Source: an uncultured Oscillibacter sp.
GTDB taxonomy: Bacteria > Bacillota > Clostridia > Oscillospirales > Oscillospiraceae
Length of the DNA: 24,439 bases
Direction of reading: 5' to 3'
Assembly: GCA_910576865.1 (NCBI GenBank)
Contig: CAJTKE010000029.1
Span: 1-24,439, forward strand
Shown here: positions 8,286 to 15,010 of the stretch, one piece after another
Numbering within the stretch: the stretch's first letter is position 1
Layout of the letters: each line of letters opens with the position of its first letter
Notes under the pieces: generated by a model
Told to the model about the DNA's origin: nothing
The model's database searches: none
The model's input: the letters and a program-made list of their open reading frames with translations, nothing else
Program-made: the position numbers and the translations under genes

Positions 8286-8338
8286 AATCGTACACAGGCA
8301 GACTTCGCGAACAAATTGGAAAGGAGGCGGCGGGCGGC

Positions 8339-8833
8339 ATGAAAACCTATACCATCCGGCCCGAGGTCAGGCGGAGATACCGCGTTTCCGGCATGTTCTT
8401 TCTCCTGGTGGCCGCGGCGGTCCTGATCGTCCACCCCGCACACTATGCCCTGGACTATCAGAACATCCTGGTCTATGTGTTTGTCCTGATGCTCGCCGTC
8501 CTCAGCCTGCTGCGCCCTGAAACCTGCCGTCTGACTCTGGACACGGAGCGCCTTTGCTTCCACGACGGCCTGCTGGGCCGCGTCACGGTGGCGCTGGGGC
8601 GGATCAGCAAGATCGAGTGGAGCCCCAAGCTCCGAATCCGCATCCATACCGGCGGGAAGCGCGCCGTGAAAATCCCCAATGTCTTTTCACCGGAGGACAC
8701 GGAGGAGATCTTCCGCGCCATTCAGAAACGAAGGCCCTCCGTTGAAATCATCCGCCTGGAACCGCCGGGCGGGAAAAGCGGGGGAACAGAGCCGGAACAT
8801 AAGGAATCGAAGGAGCATTCGGAACATGACTGA
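8339..8833 (+). CDS. Small two-helix membrane protein with a PH-like domain, inside the PTS operon
   Basis: The protein has 164 residues from the ATG at 8339, which follows AAAGGAGG. A GTG start at 8279, overlapping the IIC stop, is possible but has poorer signals. Residues about 18-60 form two membrane helices (FFLLVAAAVLIVHPA; ILVYVFVLMLAVLSLL). The rest looks like a bacterial PH-type fold: CRLTLDTERLCFHDGLLGRV, ISKIEW, KIPNVFSPEDTEEIFRAI. The Ser/Lys/Glu-rich tail overlaps the IIA start by eight bases. I know of no such protein in the described sgc or gat clusters. Its role is unknown; it could position the PTS complex or regulate the permease. The PH-like assignment is based on pattern only. 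Confidence 0.7.
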   Translation: MKTYTIRPEVRRRYRVSGMFFLLVAAAVLIVHPAHYALDYQNILVYVFVLMLAVLSLLRPETCRLTLDTERLCFHDGLLGRVTVALGRISKIEWSPKLRIRIHTGGKRAVKIPNVFSPEDTEEIFRAIQKRRPSVEIIRLEPPGGKSGGTEPEHKESKEHSEHD

Positions 8834-9269
8834 GTTGTTTGTATTGGAAGGAAAGGCCGCCGACTGGAAGGAGGCCCTGGCCCTCACCGCCGGAAAGCTG
8901 CTGGAGGAGGGCTGCGTCTGCGAGGACTTCTACGACTGCTGCGTGAAGCGGGAGCAGGAGTACCCCACCGGCCTGACGGAATCCTGTCCCGTGGCGATCC
9001 CCCACACCTCCAGCGACCATGTGAAGCGGCAGTCCATCTGTGCCCTTCGCCTGGAGGAGCCGGTGGCCTTCCGCCAAATTGACGACGACGAGGCGGAGAT
9101 GCAGGCCAGGTTCGTGCTGAATCTGGCGCTGCTGAACGACCATGAGCACATAGACATCATGATGAACCTGATCCACTTCCTCAAGGACCGGAAGACCGTG
9201 GAGGAAATGGAACAGGCGGACCTGGACGGCCTCAGCGAGCTGCTGCGGAAAAACATTTTGCTGCAATGA
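8826..9269 (+). CDS. PTS IIA component (fructose/mannitol/galactitol class)
   Basis: The 147-residue protein is a single EIIA type-2 domain. The phosphoryl-accepting His is His60 in CPVAIPHTSSDHV. The tail (LLNDHEHIDIMMNLIHFLKD, LLRKNILLQ) fits the family's C-terminal helices. The start at 8826 lies inside the preceding gene (eight-base overlap) with AAGGAG about ten bases upstream. It would take phosphate from HPr, possibly the HPr encoded downstream in the same operon, and pass it to the IIB at 6651-6947. Confidence 0.92.
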   Translation: MTELFVLEGKAADWKEALALTAGKLLEEGCVCEDFYDCCVKREQEYPTGLTESCPVAIPHTSSDHVKRQSICALRLEEPVAFRQIDDDEAEMQARFVLNLALLNDHEHIDIMMNLIHFLKDRKTVEEMEQADLDGLSELLRKNILLQ

Positions 9270-9285
9270 AGGAGGACCCCGCGAA

Positions 9286-10092
9286 ATGTGGATGAAAGAC
9301 CTGTTCGGAACAGACAAGCCCGTAATCGGCTTGGTACATATGCACGCCATGCCCACCGACCCGAAGTATGACGCCGCCTCCGGCGTCCGGGGCGTGCTGG
9401 AGGCGGCGAGGAAGGACCTCCACGCCCTCCAGGACGGCGGAATCGACGGCGTGCTGTTCTGCAATGAATTCAGCATCCCCTATACAGACGACGTAAAAAC
9501 CGTGACAATTGCCACCATGGCCCGGGTGATCGGCCAGCTGAAGCCGGAGATCACCGTTCCCCTGGGGGTCTGCGTGGCCAGCGACGCCCGGAAGGGCTTC
9601 GACCTGGCCGCGGCGGTGGAGGCGGATTTCATCCGGGAGGTTCTCCACGGAGCCGCCGCCGGCGTATACGGCATCGGCAACGTGCAGCCGGGCCGGGTGG
9701 AGCGCCACCGGGCCGCCCTGGGCCTCATGGGCTGCAGGACCATGACGGCCGTCATCCCCGAGGGGACCCGGCAGCTGGCGGAGCGCCCGCTGAAGGAGGT
9801 GGTCAAAACCCTGGCCTTCAACCTGAACCCGGACACCATGCTGGTCTACAGCACCAACCCGGGCTCCGCCATCGACATGGAGCAGGTGAAAACCATCAAG
9901 GAAGTAACCGACACCCCGGTCATGGCGGCAAACGGCGTGACCATCGAGTCCGTCCGGGAAATCCTCAGCGTGACGGACGGGGCCATCGTGGCCACGGGCA
10001 TCAAGGTGGACGGAAAGTTCTACAACCCCGTGGACCCGGAGCGGGTGAAAAAGCTCATGGCCGAGGCCCGCGCCGCCCGGGGCGGAGCGTGA
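9286..10092 (+). CDS. BtpA/SgcQ-family TIM-barrel protein
   Basis: The 268-residue protein matches the BtpA/SgcQ family. Features include PVIGLVHMHAMPTDPKY near the N-terminus, GIDGVLFCNEFSIPY at about 50, PLGVCVASDARKGFDLAAAV at about 90, and a C-terminal phosphate-binding-type barrel end (VMAANGVTIESVREIL, DGAIVATGIKVDG, NPVDPERV). AAGGAGG stands about ten bases before the ATG. In E. coli sgcQ sits in the sgc cluster with a galactitol-like PTS and an epimerase-like gene, the same company as here. The reaction of the family is not established, so a specific function cannot be given. Confidence 0.88.
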   Translation: MWMKDLFGTDKPVIGLVHMHAMPTDPKYDAASGVRGVLEAARKDLHALQDGGIDGVLFCNEFSIPYTDDVKTVTIATMARVIGQLKPEITVPLGVCVASDARKGFDLAAAVEADFIREVLHGAAAGVYGIGNVQPGRVERHRAALGLMGCRTMTAVIPEGTRQLAERPLKEVVKTLAFNLNPDTMLVYSTNPGSAIDMEQVKTIKEVTDTPVMAANGVTIESVREILSVTDGAIVATGIKVDGKFYNPVDPERVKKLMAEARAARGGA

Positions 10093-10100
10093 GAAGCGCC

Positions 10101-10763
10101 ATGATGCTGATCAGCCCGTCCATCGCCTCCTCAAACCTGCTGTGCCTGCAGGAGGAGGTGGAGTTTGCCCACCGTCACTTCCGCCAGCTCCACATTGATG
10201 TGGAGGACGGCGTGGCGGTGCCCAACATCACCCTGGGCATGGGGGTGTGCCGGGAGATCTGCCGCCGCTGGCGGGAGAGCCGCCGCTCTCTCCACCTGTC
10301 CGTGCTCAATCCCATGGCTTACCTGGAGCGGGTGCGGGACTGCCAGGCGGACATCGTGTTCCTCCAGGTCAGCCACCTGCCCGACCCGCGGGAGGTGCTG
10401 GCGGCCTATCGCGAGGCCGGCGTCCCTCTGGGCCTGGCGGTCTCCAACCGGGACGAGCCCGGCCGGTGGGAGCCGCTGCTGGACGAGGTGGAGCAGGCCC
10501 TGGTGGTCACCAACTTCGTGGGAGACCCCCGGCGGGCTTTCCAGCCCGCCATGCTGGATATTGCCCTGGACATCGCCCGCACCCGGGGCATGAAGACCTG
10601 GATTGACGGAAATGTCACGTTCCCCATCTGGCGGGAGCTTCGGGACACCCCGCTCTACGCGGCGGTCATGGGCGGCGGTGTATACCGGGACAAGGAGGAG
10701 GCCCTGCGCCAGCTTGAGCTTGCGGGCGTGAATCAGAGCTCCTCCGGGAGGGAACCGTTATGA
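10101..10763 (+). CDS. Ribulose-phosphate 3-epimerase-like protein (SgcE-like)
   Basis: The protein has about 220 residues, the size of ribulose-5-phosphate 3-epimerase. The N-terminus LISPSIASSNLL resembles the family's LSPSIL-type start. The metal/catalytic residues are conserved: LHIDVEDG (His, Asp), SLHLSVLNP (His) and TWIDGNVTF (Asp). The loop that normally reads NPGFGGQ is changed to VTNFVGDPRRAFQP, so substrate specificity probably differs from the housekeeping enzyme. A GTG at 10089 overlaps the preceding stop and is an alternative start; the ATG at 10101 or 10104 fits family starts better. It lies between SgcQ and HPr, as part of one catabolic unit. Confidence 0.85.
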   Translation: MMLISPSIASSNLLCLQEEVEFAHRHFRQLHIDVEDGVAVPNITLGMGVCREICRRWRESRRSLHLSVLNPMAYLERVRDCQADIVFLQVSHLPDPREVLAAYREAGVPLGLAVSNRDEPGRWEPLLDEVEQALVVTNFVGDPRRAFQPAMLDIALDIARTRGMKTWIDGNVTFPIWRELRDTPLYAAVMGGGVYRDKEEALRQLELAGVNQSSSGREPL

Positions 10764-11020
10764 AGCAGTTTACATATACGATTACCGAGCCCATCGGCAT
10801 CCACGCCCGGCCCGCCGGCCTGCTGGCCCGGGCCGCCAAGGCGCTGGACAGCGTGGTCACCCTGGAAAAGGCCGGGGCGGAGCCTGTCATGGCCAACCGG
10901 CTGATGGCCCTCATGGGCCTGGGCGTGAAGTGCGGGGACGTGGTGACCGTCACGGTCTCCGGCGGGGACGAGGCGGGAAACCTCCGGACCCTGGAGCGCT
11001 TCTTCGAGGAAAACCTGTGA
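10760..11020 (+). CDS. HPr-like phosphocarrier protein encoded in the PTS operon
   Basis: The 86-residue protein is a full HPr domain with the catalytic His15 in GIHARPAG. In Gram-positive HPr the regulatory Ser46 lies in a KSIMGVM-type helix. Here the same helix reads NRLMALMGLG, with Arg at that site, so HPr kinase could not phosphorylate it there. The ATG overlaps the epimerase stop (ATGA at 10760-10763), so it is translationally coupled. This suggests a dedicated phosphocarrier for this operon that escapes carbon-catabolite control; that function is inferred. Confidence 0.93.
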   Translation: MKQFTYTITEPIGIHARPAGLLARAAKALDSVVTLEKAGAEPVMANRLMALMGLGVKCGDVVTVTVSGGDEAGNLRTLERFFEENL

Positions 11021-11037
11021 GGCCGGAGGCGGAAGAA

Positions 11038-11691
11038 ATGACACCCCTGAAGCTGAAGGACGCGATCTTCGACATGGACGGCACGCTGCTGGACTCCATG
11101 GGCATGTGGCGGAACCTGGGCAGGGACCTGTTTCTCCGCCGGAACCTCCGCCCCCCGGAGGACGCGGAGGGCTGGCGGCTGGAGCTGCCGGAGCTGGCGG
11201 CGCGCTGTGCCTCCCTGGGCGTCCCCGGAAAGCCCGGGGCGCTGGAGGAGGAATTGCGGGCTCAGATCGAGGACTTCTACCGCCGCCGGGTCCATGCCAA
11301 GCCCGGAGTGTCCGCCTTCCTGGCCCGGCTGGCGGAGAGGGGCGTCCCCATGTATGTGGCAACCGCCACAGACCGCCCCCTGGCGGAGGCCGCGCTGATC
11401 CGCACGGGCCTGATAGAGCGGTTCCAGGGCATTGTCACCTGCCGGGAGGCGGGCCAGGGAAAGCGGGAGGGCCCGGCGGTTTACGAGGCGGCCCTGGCCG
11501 CCCTCCGGTGCGCGAGGGAGGACGCCCTGGTGTTTGAAGACGTGCTCTATGCCGTCCGCACCGCCAAGGCGGCGGGCTTCCGGACGGCGGCGGTCTACGA
11601 TCCCTGGGAAGCGGCCCAGGAGGAGCTGCGGCGGACGGCGGATTATTATGTGATGTCTTATGAAGCCGCAATGTGCAGCCCGTCATCGTAG
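11038..11691 (+). CDS. HAD-superfamily hydrolase (beta-phosphoglucomutase/phosphatase-like)
   Basis: The 217-residue protein has HAD motif I DMDGTLLDS (Asp12, Asp14), motif II in YVATATDRP, a Lys in the GKREGPAVYEAAL segment for motif III, and motif IV VFEDVLYAVRTAKAAG. The helical cap between motif I and motif II (about residues 20-85) is of the C1 type seen in beta-phosphoglucomutase and sugar phosphatases. The ATG at 11038 is preceded by GGAGGCGGAAGAA; the longer frame upstream overlaps HPr and is not coding. It is the last gene of the operon and could dephosphorylate or isomerise the imported sugar phosphate. Confidence 0.9.
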   Translation: MTPLKLKDAIFDMDGTLLDSMGMWRNLGRDLFLRRNLRPPEDAEGWRLELPELAARCASLGVPGKPGALEEELRAQIEDFYRRRVHAKPGVSAFLARLAERGVPMYVATATDRPLAEAALIRTGLIERFQGIVTCREAGQGKREGPAVYEAALAALRCAREDALVFEDVLYAVRTAKAAGFRTAAVYDPWEAAQEELRRTADYYVMSYEAAMCSPSS

Positions 11692-11743
11692 ACCACCGTT
11701 CGCACTTCCTTCGAGGAGGCGCGGTGGAGATGCTGTCAAGGTT

Positions 11744-11902
11744 CTCAAAAGCATGGGAGCGGAAGGACGAGTACGTTTTCCCCTCCGGGTTCCGGCATGG
11801 GTCACGGCTTGGGTCAAACCGGAACAGCAAAATCAAACCACCCGAAAAAAGTGCGGAAGGCAAGAACAAAGCCACGGAAATTCATCGAGTTTCCGTGGCT
11901 TT
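11744..11902 (+). repeat. Left flanking repeat of the type I restriction locus
   Basis: This stretch is related, in the same orientation, to 18333-18482 beyond hsdR. The two share CTCAAAAGC, then after 44-47 bases GGTTCC, then an identical 20-mer ATGGGTCACGGCTTGGGTCA (11797-11816 here). They then share GCAAAAT, AAACCACC-like sequence, CAAGAACAAAGCC and a hairpin. Both copies lie just outside the hsd genes. The rest of the gap, 11903-12051, holds only the hsdM promoter region. Confidence 0.75.
11868..11902. terminator. 16-bp-stem hairpin between the PTS operon and hsdM
   Basis: AAAGCCACGGAAATTC (11868-11883) pairs with GAGTTTCCGTGGCTTT (11887-11902) around a three-base loop, with one T-G wobble. 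It probably ends the PTS operon transcript, although the U-tract is short. The related hairpin at 18448-18482 keeps the same stem length and loop size with different paired bases. Confidence 0.6.
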
Positions 11903-11984
11903 GGCACGCCCATTCCACTGTTTCCGCAGAGAGATTTTCGGTTCCGGGTCAAGTCATGGGCCAATATCCATACGCCAATCCGTC

Positions 11985-12013
11985 TTGCTTTTCCGGCCTC
12001 TGAATGATAGGAT
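11985..12013 (+). promoter_or_regulatory. Candidate promoter of the hsd operon
   Basis: TTGCTT (11985-11990), a 17-base spacer and TAGGAT (12008-12013) form a moderate sigma-A promoter about 38 bases before the hsdM start. Match quality is middling, so confidence is limited. Confidence 0.4.
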
Positions 12014-12051
12014 GGACATGAATCAAATTCTGCGATTGAGGAGTGTGTGCC

Positions 12052-13548
12052 ATGCTCACAGGTGAACTGAAAAACAAGATCAACGCCCTCTGGGAGGTCT
12101 TCTGGACCGGAGGCATCACGAACCCTCTGGACGTGGTGGAGCAGATGACCTATCTGATGTTCATCCACGATCTGGACGCGACGGATAACCGCCGCTCCAC
12201 GGAGAGCGCCATGCTGGGCCTGCCTTATGAGAGCATTTTCGGCGAGGAGGTCCGGATCGGCGAACGGACCGTTCCCGGCGGCCAGCTCAAGTGGTCCACG
12301 TTCCACGACTTCCCCGCCGGGCGGATGTACTCGGTCATGCAGGAATGGGTCTTCCCCTTCATCAAGACCCTCCACGGGGATAAAGACAGCGCCTACGCCA
12401 GATACATGGATGACGCCATCTTCAAAATCCCCACCCCCCTGATGCTGGACAAGGTGGTCACGGCCCTGGACGGCATCTATGACCAGATGTCCCAGGTCCA
12501 TGACGGCGACGTCCGGGGCGACGTCTACGAATACCTGCTGTCCAAGCTGTCCACCGCCGGGGTCAACGGCCAGTTCCGCACGCCCCGGCACATCATCCGG
12601 ATGATGGTGGAGCTGACGGCCCCCGGCCCGGAGGACGTGATCTGCGACCCGGCCTGCGGCACGGCGGGCTTCCTGGTGGCGGCGGGGGAATACCTCCGGG
12701 AAAACCACAAGGAAGAAGTCTTCTTCAACCGGGAAAACAAGGACCACTACATGAACCGCATGTTCCACGGCTTCGACATGGACCGGACCATGCTGCGCAT
12801 CGGGGCCATGAACATGATGACCCACGGGGTGGACAACCCGGCCATTGCGTACCGGGACAGCCTCAGCGACCAGAACCCGGACCGGGAGCGATACTCCCTC
12901 ATCCTGGCCAATCCCCCCTTCAAGGGCAGCCTGGACGCGGACATCGTGTCCGCCGACCTGCTGAAAACCTGCAAGACCAAGAAGACGGAGCTGCTGTTCC
13001 TGGCCCTGTTTCTGAAGATGCTGCGGGTGGGCGGGCGCTGCGCCTGCATCGTGCCCGACGGGGTGCTGTTCGGGTCCTCCAAGGCCCACAAGGACATCCG
13101 GAAGGAGCTGGTGGAGAACCACCGGCTGGAGGCCGTCATCTCCATGCCCAGCGGCGTGTTCAAGCCCTACGCCGGGGTGTCCACCGGCGTGCTGATCTTC
13201 ACCAAGACCGGCCACGGCGGAACGGACAAGGTGTGGTTCTACGACATGCGGGCCGACGGGTTCAGCCTGGACGACAAGCGGTCCCCCGTGGCGGAGAACA
13301 ACATTCCGGACATCGTGGCCCGGTTCCGGGATTTGGCGGCGGAGGAGTGCCGGGAGCGGACGGAACAGTCCTTCCTGGTGCCCAGGGCGGAGATCGCGGA
13401 GAACGGGTATGACCTGTCCATCAACAAGTATAAAAAGACGGAGTATGTCCCGGTGGAGTATCCGCCCACCAGCGAGATTTTTGCCGAGCTGCGGGAGCTG
13501 GAGGCGCAGATTCAGAAGGGGCTGGAGGAACTGGAGGGGATGGTTTGA
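12052..13548 (+). CDS. hsdM: Type I restriction-modification system DNA methyltransferase subunit
   Basis: The 498-residue protein is an N6-adenine methyltransferase. It has a helical HsdM N-terminal domain (about 1-130), the S-adenosylmethionine motif DPACGTAGF (about 199-207) and the catalytic NPPF motif (about 287-290, in LILANPPFKG). VVEQMTYLMFIHDLD and RTPRHIIRMMVELTAP are typical HsdM segments. The ATG at 12052 has GAGGAG eight bases upstream; a GTG at 12043 overlaps that site and is less likely. The stop codon overlaps the hsdS ATG (TGATG). With HsdS it would methylate, and with HsdR restrict, the site chosen by HsdS. Confidence 0.96.
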   Translation: MLTGELKNKINALWEVFWTGGITNPLDVVEQMTYLMFIHDLDATDNRRSTESAMLGLPYESIFGEEVRIGERTVPGGQLKWSTFHDFPAGRMYSVMQEWVFPFIKTLHGDKDSAYARYMDDAIFKIPTPLMLDKVVTALDGIYDQMSQVHDGDVRGDVYEYLLSKLSTAGVNGQFRTPRHIIRMMVELTAPGPEDVICDPACGTAGFLVAAGEYLRENHKEEVFFNRENKDHYMNRMFHGFDMDRTMLRIGAMNMMTHGVDNPAIAYRDSLSDQNPDRERYSLILANPPFKGSLDADIVSADLLKTCKTKKTELLFLALFLKMLRVGGRCACIVPDGVLFGSSKAHKDIRKELVENHRLEAVISMPSGVFKPYAGVSTGVLIFTKTGHGGTDKVWFYDMRADGFSLDDKRSPVAENNIPDIVARFRDLAAEECRERTEQSFLVPRAEIAENGYDLSINKYKKTEYVPVEYPPTSEIFAELRELEAQIQKGLEELEGMV

Positions 13549-14564
13549 TGGGGAGATTCTCTGACGTTTTGACTATCATAAACGGAAAGAATCAAAAAGG
13601 TGTCGAAAATCCCCACGGGAAATATCCCATATATGGAAGCGGTGGAATTATGGGATATGCAGATGACTTTATCTGCAATGGCCAAACTGTGATAATCGGC
13701 CGTAAAGGGAGTATAAACAAGCCCATTTTTGTAGACGGCCCATTTTGGAATGTCGATACAGCTTTCGGACTCAGCGCGCAAACAGATATTTTATTACCTA
13801 AATATCTCTACTACTTTTGTGAAAAGTTTGATTTTGAACAGCTTAACACAACGGTTACGATACCAAGCCTTACAAAAGCGAACCTTCTTAATATTGAAAT
13901 TAAATTGCCGTCCTTGTCAGAACAAGAGATTATTGTAAGGCGACTGGACAAAATCAATAGTTTGACAGAGTTGCGCAAACAGCAGCTTGCCAAGCTGGAC
14001 GAGCTGGTCAAGGCGCAGTTTGTGGAGATGTTTGGAGACCCGGTTCAAAATAACAAATGTTTTCCTTTGAGGTATGGGGAGAACATTTTTAAACTCTCAA
14101 ACGGGAAAGCAGTTCCAGAAGAAAAGCGCAGAGAAAGGGGATTCCCCGCTTATGGTGGGAATGGGATTTCCTGGTATACAGACAAAGCGCTTTTTTTCAA
14201 AGATACATTGGTAATTGGACGCGTCGGATTTCAAAGCGGAAATGTACATTTGGCAAAAGGCCCCTTATGGGTGACCGATAACGCTATGTATATAACCGAA
14301 TATAATGACAAAGAGATAGATCTAGTTTTTTTACACGCCCAAATGGAACATATTGATTTTACACGTTTTCAAGATGCGGGAGATTTAAAAAAAGTTACGC
14401 AGAAACCATTTATGCAAATGGAGTTTATTCTCCCGCCAATCCTTCTTCAAAAAAATTTTACATATTTTGTCGATCAAATTGCAAATGCACAATTGACAAT
14501 TCTGCAGAGCTTGGATAAACTGGAAATGTTGAGGAAATCGCTGATGCAGGAATATTTTGGGTGA
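13548..14564 (+). CDS. hsdS: Type I restriction-modification system specificity subunit
   Basis: The 338-residue protein has two target-recognition domains. The first spans about residues 1-138. A conserved coiled-coil spacer follows at about 139-170 (LRKQQLAKLDELVKAQFVEMFGDPV). The second runs from about 170 to the C-terminal helix LDKLEMLRKSLMQEYFG. The start ATG at 13548 shares one base with the hsdM stop, with GGAGGGG about nine bases upstream. Both recognition domains are AT-rich (about one-third GC in sampled lines), while the spacer-coding DNA near 13970-14045 is GC-rich like the flanking genes. This looks like exchange of recognition domains by recombination. The recognition sequence cannot be predicted here. 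Confidence 0.95.
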   Translation: MGRFSDVLTIINGKNQKGVENPHGKYPIYGSGGIMGYADDFICNGQTVIIGRKGSINKPIFVDGPFWNVDTAFGLSAQTDILLPKYLYYFCEKFDFEQLNTTVTIPSLTKANLLNIEIKLPSLSEQEIIVRRLDKINSLTELRKQQLAKLDELVKAQFVEMFGDPVQNNKCFPLRYGENIFKLSNGKAVPEEKRRERGFPAYGGNGISWYTDKALFFKDTLVIGRVGFQSGNVHLAKGPLWVTDNAMYITEYNDKEIDLVFLHAQMEHIDFTRFQDAGDLKKVTQKPFMQMEFILPPILLQKNFTYFVDQIANAQLTILQSLDKLEMLRKSLMQEYFG

Positions 14565-14582
14565 GGAGGTCCTGAAGCTTTT

Positions 14583-14999
14583 ATGAGTTGTAACTTTATT
14601 GACGGAATTGCAGCTCTTGGCAAATTGAGCGTCGAAAGCAGCAACCGCACACACGACGAAAAAGAATGGGCAAAAACCGTTATTGACAGTGTGTCATCTT
14701 TTTCCAAACTAATGTCCACGCAATGCAAACAAAACATCACGGTTATGGGTGTTCCCATTGAAAAGATTCCGGAAATAAAAAACTTGGCAAAACAGTGCTC
14801 TGTAAACCGAGTTGAAATATTCCCTTGCCCAAGTAGGGAAAAGATAGTCCCTCTCATAACGGTGCAGGGCGGCAATAAGGAGCTCTTTTTCCAACTTTTG
14901 GGCGCCAACATTATCAAAACAAATGAATCTATGGGGTTTGCCTCAGAATTGGACAGCTTGAGAAAACAATATGGCGTAATCCTATATGAAAATATCTAG
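14583..14999 (+). CDS. Small protein of unknown function inserted between hsdS and hsdR
   Basis: The 138-residue protein is soluble, with no membrane segment or signal peptide. I do not recognise the family. Visible segments include HDEKEWAKTVIDSVSSFSKL, then VMGVPIEKIPEIKNLAKQCS and VEIFPCPSREKIVPLITVQGG. The coding DNA is AT-rich like hsdS, so it may have arrived with it. GGAGG lies about 13 bases upstream of the ATG, a long spacing. The gene sits 18 bases after hsdS and 11 before hsdR, so it is in the operon. Roles as a restriction-control or anti-phage accessory are possible but unsupported by motifs. Confidence 0.75.
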   Translation: MSCNFIDGIAALGKLSVESSNRTHDEKEWAKTVIDSVSSFSKLMSTQCKQNITVMGVPIEKIPEIKNLAKQCSVNRVEIFPCPSREKIVPLITVQGGNKELFFQLLGANIIKTNESMGFASELDSLRKQYGVILYENI

Positions 15000-15010
15000 A
15001 AGGTGACACC

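Noticed and set aside
11833..13215. Antisense frame over hsdM
   Set aside because: It is a shadow of the methyltransferase, whose sense motifs are complete.
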